A stretch of 64,000 nt of DNA. Origin: Kluyvera sp046569695 (GTDB taxonomy: Bacteria > Pseudomonadota > Gammaproteobacteria > Enterobacterales > Enterobacteriaceae). Every line of letters begins with the position of its first letter. The stretch's first letter is position 1. Positions 1 to 6,895 of this stretch are shown one piece after another. Below the pieces are notes generated by a model. That model made no database searches, was not told where the DNA came from, and saw nothing but the letters and a program-made list of their open reading frames with translations. A program made the position numbers and the translations under genes. The stretch spans positions 1-64,000 of the forward strand of contig NZ_JBKHUI010000007.1 of the NCBI RefSeq assembly GCF_046569695.1. Direction: 5' to 3'.

Positions 1-26
1 AACGGCCACATCTGGCCCTGAAGTAC

Positions 27-57
27 AAAACGCCCGATGACGTTCATCAGGCGTTTT
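27..57. terminator. Strong bidirectional-looking hairpin terminator
   Basis: Eight-base arms AAAACGCC and GGCGTTTT enclose a second stem GATGA/TCATC with a three-base loop, and the hairpin ends in a short T run on both strands. By synteny with E. coli the gene to the left would be guaA, but it is outside the window. The hairpin also lies just past the end of the leftward acetyltransferase gene, so it may serve both sides. Confidence 0.75.
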
Positions 58-99
58 ATCGACAGAAAACTGTCAACCTATATCAGGACTAGTCAATGT

Positions 100-615
100 T
101 TACCCACGTAAGCGCCTGAACATCAGGCTAGGCTCCTTCCCAGGCACATCGTCAATCTCTCGCACTAGCGTCATTCCGCACTTCAGCAGCACTTTCTGCG
201 AGGCAAGATGGTTCTTGCGCACGATGCCCACCACTTCCTCAAAACTCAGCACGTTGAAGGCATAATCAATCGCTGTCAGGGAGAATTCCGTGGCCAACCC
301 TTTACCCCAAGCCTCTGGCGCAAAGCGATACCCCAGGTTGTTTACCGTGCAGTCGGGATATTCCACGATACGTAGCCCGCCAAAACCAATCACCCGCTGC
401 GGGTTCTCCCGCAGGCTGATGGCCCAGTTGCCGAAACCATAAACGTTGAGATGTTCAAGCCAGCCTGCCAGCACCCGGCAAGAGTGTGCGAGATCTGCAT
501 GCGGGCCTGCTGGGTTAAAGGTGTTGGTCGCTGGGTCACCGTAAATGCGATAAAGATCGTCGAGATCGTCTGCCGTCGCTGGACGCAGGGTGAGATGTTC
601 GGATTGTAGGTGCAT
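100..615 (-). CDS. GNAT family N-acetyltransferase (RimJ/RimL type)
   Basis: The protein of 171 residues has the pattern of ribosomal-protein/antibiotic-type GNAT enzymes: an N-terminal strand with LTLRPATADDLDDL, a central FGGLRI strand, and an acetyl-CoA loop region (FAPEAWGKGLATE), ending with a KVLLKCGM helix. It would transfer acetyl from acetyl-CoA to an amine; the substrate is unknown. I chose the start at 615 because AAGGA lies about 8 bases upstream. An in-frame ATG at 645 has no Shine-Dalgarno sequence and would overlap the upstream transporter gene by 26 bases. With the 615 start it follows the MFS gene by 4 bases and is probably its operon partner. Confidence 0.8.
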   Translation of the reverse strand: MHLQSEHLTLRPATADDLDDLYRIYGDPATNTFNPAGPHADLAHSCRVLAGWLEHLNVYGFGNWAISLRENPQRVIGFGGLRIVEYPDCTVNNLGYRFAPEAWGKGLATEFSLTAIDYAFNVLSFEEVVGIVRKNHLASQKVLLKCGMTLVREIDDVPGKEPSLMFRRLRG

Positions 616-619
616 GGGT

Positions 620-1813
620 TTATCCTTGTCGAAAAGGTTGTTCATCGCGCACTTTTATTGTGCGACTAGCCTGGCACAGCGCAATCGACACCGCCAGCCC
701 GGCAACAATCAGCGCAAGCGCAGCGGAGAGCATCAGGCTGCCATTTATCCCCAGATGATGGTTCAGCCACGCGTAGGCAAACGGTGAGGCAGCGGCGAGT
801 ACCTGCGCCGGAATCAACAACACGCCGGTGCGGCGGGCGTAATCTTCGGCGGCGAACAACTGAAGTGGCAGAGTCGCTTTGAAAACGGTGGTTAAGCCGT
901 TGATCGCGCCATAGCCAAGGACAAAACCTCCGGCAGCCCAGGTAATATGCGTGCTGCTTATGCCGAGGGCGAAGCAAAGCGGGATGAAAAAGGTGGTGAG
1001 CAGGGTGAGTTTTATCGGCGTGAGCGCTGAACCAGAGGCGACTTCGAGAAAGCGTGCACCAGTCTGCCCGACGCCCCAGAGCATACCGATGGCAACGGGC
1101 AACTCATGTGCGGCGATGAACTCCGGCAGGTGCGTTGAGGTGCCGTTAGAGATAAACGTCACCAGCGCTATCAGCGCGGCGTACAGTAAACCGGTACGGC
1201 GATCGTGCGCGGATGCAGGCGCAGCACGGCGAGCGGGAACCGGCGGCAGCTTCTGGTTAGGCAGGCGCATCAGCAGCAGTGCGCTCACGATCCCCAGCAG
1301 GCTGTATACCAACAGCGCACCCCGCCAGTCGGTTACCGTTAGCAGTGCAGCGCCTAGCGGCCAGAACAGCGCGGAAGCAAGCCCACCGGCAAGCGTCACG
1401 CGAGAGATTGTCGCCCGAGCACTCTGCCCGTATAGATTCACCAGCGCGGCGAAAAGCCCGTCGTAGAGCGCCAGACGCATGCCGACTCCGGTTATCAGCC
1501 AGGCAATGTACCAGCCAACAAGCGTATGAATCATCGACATCAGCAGGCAACCTAAGGCAATCAGTAGCGTTCCGCTGACCACGACACGCTGGCCGCCAAA
1601 ATGTGCTAGCAGGCGGGCAACCCAGGTGGAGAGTAGCGCCATCATTAGCATCGCCAGCGTCAGGCCCAGATAAATATGCGTGGATGCCCATCCCGTATTC
1701 TGCGCAATCGCGCGGGCAAAGGTGCCCGGCATATAAAACGAAATCCCCCAGTTGATCAGCTGATTGCCTCCGGCGGCGAGGGTGATGGGGAGCGATGCAG
1801 CAGGTGTTTTCAT
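620..1813 (-). CDS. Major facilitator superfamily transporter
   Basis: This 397-residue protein is almost entirely hydrophobic with about 12 predicted membrane segments, the usual MFS length. A loop after the second or third segment (ARLLAHFGGQRVVVSG) resembles the MFS G-X-X-X-D/R-X-G-R/K-like motif in a degenerate form. It should act as a secondary transporter or efflux pump in the inner membrane; the substrate cannot be read from the sequence. It is transcribed away from a LysR regulator 97 bases upstream, the classic arrangement for a regulator-controlled exporter, and is followed closely by an acetyltransferase gene. It is not part of the E. coli K-12 order here, so it is accessory. Confidence 0.85.
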   Translation of the reverse strand: MKTPAASLPITLAAGGNQLINWGISFYMPGTFARAIAQNTGWASTHIYLGLTLAMLMMALLSTWVARLLAHFGGQRVVVSGTLLIALGCLLMSMIHTLVGWYIAWLITGVGMRLALYDGLFAALVNLYGQSARATISRVTLAGGLASALFWPLGAALLTVTDWRGALLVYSLLGIVSALLLMRLPNQKLPPVPARRAAPASAHDRRTGLLYAALIALVTFISNGTSTHLPEFIAAHELPVAIGMLWGVGQTGARFLEVASGSALTPIKLTLLTTFFIPLCFALGISSTHITWAAGGFVLGYGAINGLTTVFKATLPLQLFAAEDYARRTGVLLIPAQVLAAASPFAYAWLNHHLGINGSLMLSAALALIVAGLAVSIALCQASRTIKVRDEQPFRQG

Positions 1814-1825
1814 TATCTTCTCGAA

Positions 1826-1870
1826 GGTTATGCAGTTGCTGGCAGCATAACCTGCGCGCTATTGTGCAGG
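1826..1870. promoter_or_regulatory. Tandem inverted repeats between MFS and LysR genes
   Basis: A perfect 8-base inverted repeat, GGTTATGC and GCATAACC with an 11-base spacer (1826-1852), is followed directly by CCTGC and GCAGG with a 10-base spacer (1851-1870). LysR-type regulators bind dyads of this size in divergent intergenic regions. Assignment to the adjacent LysR protein is inference. Confidence 0.5.
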
Positions 1871-1910
1871 CAGAGCCCTCCCTTTATGACCCTGATAAGA
1901 GAAACTTTGA

Positions 1911-2789
1911 ATGACGACGCTGAATCTGGGATACCTGGCAACGTTTCGTTTAGTGGTTCAGCGCGGCAGCTTTTCGGCGGCGGCGGACGTGCTGGGGATT
2001 TCACAACCTGCCGTCAGCCTGCAGGTACGTCAGCTTGAGCAGTTCCTGCAGGCGAGGCTTATCGAGCGTACCGGACGCGGGGTAAAGGCCACCGCGGCCG
2101 GCCTGGCGCTTCTGCTTCACGGTGAACGTATCGAGCTGGCGGTGAGTGAGGCGTTACAGTCGGTGAACGACTGCCAGCAGACCGTCAGTGGCACGATTAC
2201 ACTTGGCACTGGTGCCACGGCTTGTATCCACCTTTTGCCATCTTTACTACAGAACCTGCGCGAGCAGCATCCGATGCTGGCGGTGGGAGTAACGACCGGT
2301 AATACCCTGGGTATTACCCGTGCAGTAGAAGAAAACCGCCTTGATTTAGGGCTGGTCACGTTACCCGCCAGCGGGCGCAGTCTGGATATCATGCCGGTCT
2401 TACGTGAAGAATTTGTCGTTATCAGCGCCGAATCACAGGGTGAACTCAACCTGGAGATGCTAAAGACGCTGCCGCTGATTGCATTTGAAGCGGGCAGCGG
2501 AACGCGCGACCTGATCGATAGCTGGTTCCAGCAGGCTGGGCTTCAGGTGACGCCGGTGATGCAACTGGGCAGCATAGAAGCGATTAAACGTATGGTGGCG
2601 GCGGGGTTGGGGTACAGCATTATTCCGCAGATGGCGGTGGAACATCATCGTGATGCCGAAGGGCTAAGGGTGGGATCGCTGACGCCGCCGCTCTATCGTC
2701 AGTTAGGTATCGTGAGGCGGCAGGATAAAATTTTGAGCAAAGGAATGGCGGAGATTATCCGGCTGTTGCAACAGCACGCTCCCCTCTAA
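1911..2789 (+). CDS. LysR-family transcriptional regulator
   Basis: The protein has 292 residues. Residues about 5-62 form the winged helix-turn-helix typical of LysR proteins (LATFRLVVQRGSFSAAADVLGISQPAVSLQVRQL, then LIERTGRG), and the rest is a periplasmic-binding-protein-like effector domain (GTITLGTGATACIHLLPSLL; MPVLREEFVVIS). It very likely controls the divergent MFS-acetyltransferase pair and its own promoter; two dyads lie between them. The effector is unknown. A hairpin overlaps the stop codon. The family assignment is secure; the regulatory target is inferred from position. Confidence 0.88.
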   Translation: MTTLNLGYLATFRLVVQRGSFSAAADVLGISQPAVSLQVRQLEQFLQARLIERTGRGVKATAAGLALLLHGERIELAVSEALQSVNDCQQTVSGTITLGTGATACIHLLPSLLQNLREQHPMLAVGVTTGNTLGITRAVEENRLDLGLVTLPASGRSLDIMPVLREEFVVISAESQGELNLEMLKTLPLIAFEAGSGTRDLIDSWFQQAGLQVTPVMQLGSIEAIKRMVAAGLGYSIIPQMAVEHHRDAEGLRVGSLTPPLYRQLGIVRRQDKILSKGMAEIIRLLQQHAPL

Positions 2790-2803
2790 GGTAAAAGGGG
2801 AGC
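2778..2803. terminator. Hairpin between convergent LysR and MscS-like genes
   Basis: Perfect arms GCTCCCCT and AGGGGAGC are separated by 10 bases and include the LysR stop codon. There is no clear T run on the plus side, so termination strength is uncertain, but the position between two convergent genes supports the role. Confidence 0.5.
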
Positions 2804-2810
2804 GCCGGGT

Positions 2811-3689
2811 TTAGTCGACCAACTGCAGCTGTTGCTGAGGCCGGTTGGCAACGTTCTCTACGCGGATATCCATCTGCGGGTACGGTAGGTCAATGTGGTT
2901 AGCATCCATCGCCTCTTTGATATTTTCCAGCAGGTCGTAGTAGGTGTTCCAGTACTCGGCGTTGCGTACCCATACGCGAACGTAGAAGTTCAGCGATGAA
3001 GCGCCCAGTTCACCTAAACGCACGGTGAAACCGCGCTTCTGGTCGATACGCTTATCCTGCTCGATGAGCTGGGTGATGACCCTTTTCACATCGGCAATGC
3101 GGCTCTGATAGCCGACGCCAATCACCAGATCGATGCGGCGGAACGGGTGGCGTGAATAGTTAATGATATTGTCGGCAATAATCTTGCCGTTAGGGATAAC
3201 GACCTCTTTGCTGTCGCCGGTTAGCAGTGTAGTTGAAAAGATATGCACCTTCTCGACGGTGCCTGTCATGGCGCCAATCTGCACCACTTCGCCCGCACGG
3301 AAGGGGCGCAGGGAGACCAGCATCACGCCCGCCGCGAAGTTTGACAGCGAGCTTTGCAGCGCCAGGCCGATCGCCAGGCCTGCGGCACCGATAACGGCGA
3401 TAATGGATGACGTCTCAATGCCCAAACGCCCCAGCGCGGCGACCACCGAAAACGCGAGTGTGATGTAGCGGACCAGTGCGGTAAAGAACTGCACGATGGT
3501 GATATCCACTTTGCGTTTTAGCAGCAATTTTTCCAGCCCACGAGAGAGCAGGCGGGCGATAAATTTACCAATAAATAACAGAATAATCGCCGCAACGATG
3601 TTCCAGCCAAACTGGACAACCGCATCGCTGTGACCTGACATCCACTCCAATCCACTTCTTATTTTGGGAAATAACGTAAAACCTTTCAT
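2811..3689 (-). CDS. Small-conductance mechanosensitive channel MscS paralogue
   Basis: At 292 residues it matches E. coli MscS (286) in length and layout: three membrane helices, a Gly/Ala-rich pore helix (GAAGLAIGLALQSSLSNFAAGVML), and the soluble beta/alpha-beta cage with FRAGEVV, VVIPNGKIIADNIINYSR and GASSLNFYVRVWV. It should form a heptameric inner-membrane pore that releases solutes when membrane tension rises. It differs from MscS at many positions and sits outside the usual mscS locus (next to fbaA in E. coli), so I treat it as a paralogue. It is convergent with the LysR gene, and an AT-rich intergenic region lies upstream. Confidence 0.88.
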   Translation of the reverse strand: MKGFTLFPKIRSGLEWMSGHSDAVVQFGWNIVAAIILLFIGKFIARLLSRGLEKLLLKRKVDITIVQFFTALVRYITLAFSVVAALGRLGIETSSIIAVIGAAGLAIGLALQSSLSNFAAGVMLVSLRPFRAGEVVQIGAMTGTVEKVHIFSTTLLTGDSKEVVIPNGKIIADNIINYSRHPFRRIDLVIGVGYQSRIADVKRVITQLIEQDKRIDQKRGFTVRLGELGASSLNFYVRVWVRNAEYWNTYYDLLENIKEAMDANHIDLPYPQMDIRVENVANRPQQQLQLVD

Positions 3690-3974
3690 GGTAAAAAACC
3701 TGCCGTTTTAAAATTAATGGTGGAAGATTCAATTAAATATTCAACATATATACAAAAAATTTATATATTTATAAGTAGGGTGCTTTTGGAGTTATGTATT
3801 AGCGACTGTTTGCGCGTTTATCGCCGTTTTTTTAGGTGAATTATTGATGCATCAAAAAATCAGCGCGGCATGTTGCGGCAGCAGAAAAGGAAAAGCTTGT
3901 GTAATCGTGCGGGAAATTATTATTTGGCTAATAAAATACGAATTGAGACTAATGTGGCAGAACGGAGATGAAAC
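3690..3974. other. AT-rich intergenic region upstream of the MscS-like gene
   Basis: About 285 bases, strongly AT-rich near 3730-3780, lie between the MscS-like gene and a possible 17-codon gene. The region probably holds the leftward promoter of the MscS-like gene and a rightward promoter for the small gene; I could not fix a -35/-10 pair with confidence. Confidence 0.4.
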
Positions 3975-4028
3975 ATGGCTAAATTCCTTACCGGATGGTT
4001 AAAAATCAATCTGTTAGCCATTCGGTAA
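3975..4028 (+). CDS. Possible 17-residue small protein inside a long hairpin
   Basis: ATG at 3975 is preceded by GGAG with a 7-base gap and opens 17 codons (MAKFLTGWLKINLLAIR) before TAA. The peptide is basic with a short amphipathic or hydrophobic stretch, recalling small membrane peptides, but I recognise no family. Nearly the whole reading frame lies between the arms of a perfect 11-base inverted repeat (3983-3993 and 4023-4033), so its mRNA would fold on itself. It may equally be a non-coding hairpin downstream of the convergent yfgG gene. Coding status is unproven. Confidence 0.3.
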   Translation: MAKFLTGWLKINLLAIR

Positions 4029-4033
4029 GGAAT
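3983..4033. repeat. 11-base perfect inverted repeat with 29-base loop
   Basis: ATTCCTTACCG and CGGTAAGGAAT are exact reverse complements. Inside them ATGGTTA and TAGCCAT can pair with one G-T, which extends the stem. No T run follows on the plus strand, so this is not a typical intrinsic terminator. Confidence 0.6.
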
Positions 4034-4055
4034 CTCGGTCTCGGAAAAAGGGGCG

Positions 4056-4259
4056 TTAACGGTCGTCGGTTTGCGCGGGGGAGGTCTTTTGCGACAGGCT
4101 GCTCTGCTGGGACTCTTTTTTGTCCTGGTGGTGATGCCACGCGCCGATGGAGGAGTAGACGAAGCGTCCGAAGAAGAAGATAAAGCTGATAAGCAGTACG
4201 ATACGGGTCATTCGACCATTAAATCGGTGTCGTTTTCGTAGGCTGGTAACCTGGCTCAC
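4056..4259 (-). CDS. yfgG: YfgG small membrane protein (nickel/cobalt stress)
   Basis: The 67-residue protein matches E. coli YfgG almost residue for residue through the N-terminal basic segment (RKRHRFN) and the single membrane helix (MTRIVLLISFIFFFGRFVYSS), followed by a variable polar tail. E. coli YfgG has been linked to growth under nickel and cobalt stress; the mechanism is not clear. Here the tail is a few residues longer. It is divergent from pdeF, as in E. coli. Identification is by sequence resemblance and synteny. Confidence 0.88.
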   Translation of the reverse strand: MSQVTSLRKRHRFNGRMTRIVLLISFIFFFGRFVYSSIGAWHHHQDKKESQQSSLSQKTSPAQTDDR

Positions 4260-4360
4260 AAAGGGGTCCTTACGTTATACCCATAGACGGGCGGTACGTA
4301 CATTAAGGCACAGAGCGGGGCGTGGGTCAATTGCGATGAATGTAAAAATCCGTCAGATAA

Positions 4361-4376
4361 AACATTAATTAATGTT
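4361..4376. promoter_or_regulatory. 16-base perfect palindrome AACATTAATTAATGTT
   Basis: The site is completely self-complementary and AT-rich, and it lies between the divergent yfgG and pdeF genes. A dimeric regulator could bind it; none is identified. Confidence 0.35.
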
Positions 4377-4467
4377 ATATAAGATATTATTCGTATTCAC
4401 AAGAGGGCCTTGATTACGGGGGGCAGCACAAAGAAAAGAGAATTAGTGTTTATATGTGCGTTATTTT

Positions 4468-4481
4468 TTGACTCATATCAA
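4468..4481. promoter_or_regulatory. FNR-like site upstream of pdeF
   Basis: TTGACTCATATCAA matches the FNR consensus TTGAT-N4-ATCAA at nine of ten defined bases. E. coli yfgF/pdeF is known as an FNR-regulated gene that acts without oxygen, which supports the assignment. Confidence 0.6.
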
Positions 4482-4612
4482 TCTTCATTCGTAAGCGATA
4501 ACTAAAATCTCCACCTGACCCGCGTAATATCTTCTCTCGCGGCCTTTTATAAGCCAGGTTGGATGCCTGTCTGAAAATACCCAGCTGGATTTGGGGTATC
4601 CTTAGAGCATCT

Positions 4613-6895
4613 ATGAATTTCTGTAAAATATATAAGCAATATCGGGATGAGTGGTGGGGACTGCCTCTGATATTGCCTCTTCTTGTGTTACCAATAATCA
4701 AAATTGCTAATACATACACCTATATTGGCGGCGGCAAAACCTACCTTTATTACCTCCCGCTGCCCTTTATGCTTTGCATGATGCTGTTCTTTAGCTGGAA
4801 AGCGTTGCCTGGGCTTATCGCGGGTATTGGCTGCTATCTCACTAACGATTTTCACTTCGTGGAAAGGATTGGCATTGAGCTGCAGTTCCTTATTCCGACG
4901 ATCGTGGCCTGGGGCGGGTATCAGTTTTTTAATCAGCAACGCAAGATGATTTCCCACGGCGACACGCATCTGATGGCCCATCGACTGTTCTGGCAGATGT
5001 TTGTTCCTTCGACGATTTTCCTGCTGTTAATTCAGTTTGCTTTGTATCTGGGGCTGTACCCTAGCATGCGGGAAACCGAGTGGGTGTCGCCGCTGACGCA
5101 GCGTAATCTGATTAACTACCAGTCGCTGTTGATGGGATATCTGACCGGCGTACCGCTGTGCTATTTGATGATTCGTTTAATCCGCAACCCCAACTACCTT
5201 CGAAGCTTTGTCTCGCAGGTGCGCCGCGATTTCGACCCGAAGGTGAAATGGCCGGAGATGGTCATCTGGTGGGCGGTAGTCATTGGCGTTTTCTCGATGA
5301 TGATGCTCCCGATGACCAAAGGCAGCACGATATTCAGCACTAACTACACGCTGTCACTGCTACTGCCTATTATGCTCTGGGGAGCGATGCGCTTCGGCTA
5401 CCGCTTTATCTCGGTGCTCTGGACGCTGATGCTGATTGTGGCCATCCACTATCACTACCACTATGTGCCTAAAAGCGCAGGCTACAGCGTGCAGCTGGCG
5501 ATTACCTCCTCCAGCTACCTGATCTTCTCGTTTATCATTGCGTATATGGCGATGCTCTCCACCCGTCAGCGGGCGATTTATGAACGCGTGCGCCGTATTG
5601 CCTTTATTGACCCGGTTGTCAGCCTGCCCAATATGCGTGCGCTGAGTCGGGCGATTAACAACACGCCGTGGTCGGTGCTGTGCTTTTTGCGCATGCCGGA
5701 TCTTGAAGTGCTGACGCGCCACTACGGCATAATGCTGCGTATCAACTACAAGCAGAATCTGGCGAAGTATCTGCATGAAGCACTTCGCCCCGGCGAGAAC
5801 GTCTACCAGCTTACCGGCAGTGATTTGGCGGTGCTGCTGCATACCGAATCTTATAAAGAGCGCATGGACGAGCTCTACGAGCGTCTTAAGCAGTTCCGCT
5901 ACAGCTGGAACGGTATGCCACTGCAGCCGCAGATTGGCGTCAGCTATTGCTATCTCCATGCGCCGGTCGCCCACCTCTCGTTAATGCTGGGTGAGCTAAA
6001 TACGGTGGCGGAGCTTTCGCTTGCCACCAATCGCCCGGAAAACTTACAGCGCCGTGGCGCGCAGTATCTGCAGCAAGAGCTCAAAGATAAAATTGCGATG
6101 ATGGTGCGGGTGCAGCAGGCGCTGGAAAACAACCGCTTTCGCCTGATGGCGCAGCCGATCGTCGGTATTCGCGGCGACGACTATCACGAAGTCCTGCTGC
6201 GTATGCTTGGTGACGACGACGAGCTTATCTCGCCGCTGTTGTTCTTACCGGTCGCTCATGAGTTTGGTATGGCTTCACGCATCGACCTTTGGGTGCTGGA
6301 AAATACGCTGGCCTTTATGGCGTGCCGCCGGGAAAGTAATCCCGGCATGCGTTTAGCGCTGAACCTTTCGCCTTCCACGGCGAGCGGGACTGGCTTTGCA
6401 CATCAGGTGAAGGAACTGCTGGAAGAGTACGGTATTGAAGCATGGCAGTTAGTCTTCGAGATAACCGAGAGCCATTCGCTGGTTAACGCTGAGCAGGCGA
6501 GAAAGACGCTGCATGAGCTTCAGGGCCTGGGTTGTCGGGTGGCGATTGACGATTTTGGTACTGGCTATGCCAGCTACGCGCGCCTCAAGCATATCAGCGC
6601 CGATATTCTAAAAATTGACGGTAGCTTTATTCGCAATATTGCGACCAGCAGCCTGGATTACCAGATTGTCTCGTCTATCTGCCATCTGGCGCGTATGAAG
6701 AAGATGCAGGTCGTCGCAGAGTACGTCGAGAACGAAGAGATTCGCACTGCGGCGATTGCGCTGGGGATTGATTATCTGCAGGGGTACGGCATTGGCAAGC
6801 CAGCTCCCCTGGAGGAGCTGGCGGTAGCGGAAACTGCGGCGTGCGAATCAGGCCGCGACGATTTCGTCGGGCGCCCGCTCCTCAGTGATTTTTAA
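4613..6895 (+). CDS. pdeF: Cyclic di-GMP phosphodiesterase PdeF (YfgF)
   Basis: From this start the protein has 760 residues (E. coli about 747). An N-terminal MASE1-like sensor of about 8-10 membrane helices is followed by a degenerate GGDEF domain (TGSDL where GGDEF should be, so no cyclase activity expected) and a full EAL-type domain with HEVLLR, FEITES and DDFGTGYAS, all needed for phosphodiesterase activity. It should hydrolyse c-di-GMP to pGpG at the inner membrane. I chose the ATG at 4613 by alignment with E. coli; an in-frame ATG at 4559 would add 18 unconserved residues. Its 3' end overlaps the convergent ppx gene by 48 bases. Confidence 0.9.
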   Translation: MNFCKIYKQYRDEWWGLPLILPLLVLPIIKIANTYTYIGGGKTYLYYLPLPFMLCMMLFFSWKALPGLIAGIGCYLTNDFHFVERIGIELQFLIPTIVAWGGYQFFNQQRKMISHGDTHLMAHRLFWQMFVPSTIFLLLIQFALYLGLYPSMRETEWVSPLTQRNLINYQSLLMGYLTGVPLCYLMIRLIRNPNYLRSFVSQVRRDFDPKVKWPEMVIWWAVVIGVFSMMMLPMTKGSTIFSTNYTLSLLLPIMLWGAMRFGYRFISVLWTLMLIVAIHYHYHYVPKSAGYSVQLAITSSSYLIFSFIIAYMAMLSTRQRAIYERVRRIAFIDPVVSLPNMRALSRAINNTPWSVLCFLRMPDLEVLTRHYGIMLRINYKQNLAKYLHEALRPGENVYQLTGSDLAVLLHTESYKERMDELYERLKQFRYSWNGMPLQPQIGVSYCYLHAPVAHLSLMLGELNTVAELSLATNRPENLQRRGAQYLQQELKDKIAMMVRVQQALENNRFRLMAQPIVGIRGDDYHEVLLRMLGDDDELISPLLFLPVAHEFGMASRIDLWVLENTLAFMACRRESNPGMRLALNLSPSTASGTGFAHQVKELLEEYGIEAWQLVFEITESHSLVNAEQARKTLHELQGLGCRVAIDDFGTGYASYARLKHISADILKIDGSFIRNIATSSLDYQIVSSICHLARMKKMQVVAEYVENEEIRTAAIALGIDYLQGYGIGKPAPLEELAVAETAACESGRDDFVGRPLLSDF

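Larger units (their letters stand above)
4260..4612. other. Intergenic region between yfgG and pdeF
   Basis: This 353-base gap holds a perfect 16-base palindrome (4361-4376), an FNR-like site (4468-4481) and a short dyad ATACCC/GGGTAT (4577-4599) just before the pdeF start. No further gene is evident. It should contain the divergent promoters of both genes. Confidence 0.5.

Noticed and set aside
4559..4612. Upstream ATG giving PdeF 18 extra residues
   Set aside because: The extension does not match E. coli PdeF and overlaps a dyad; the start at 4613 aligns with the known N-terminus.
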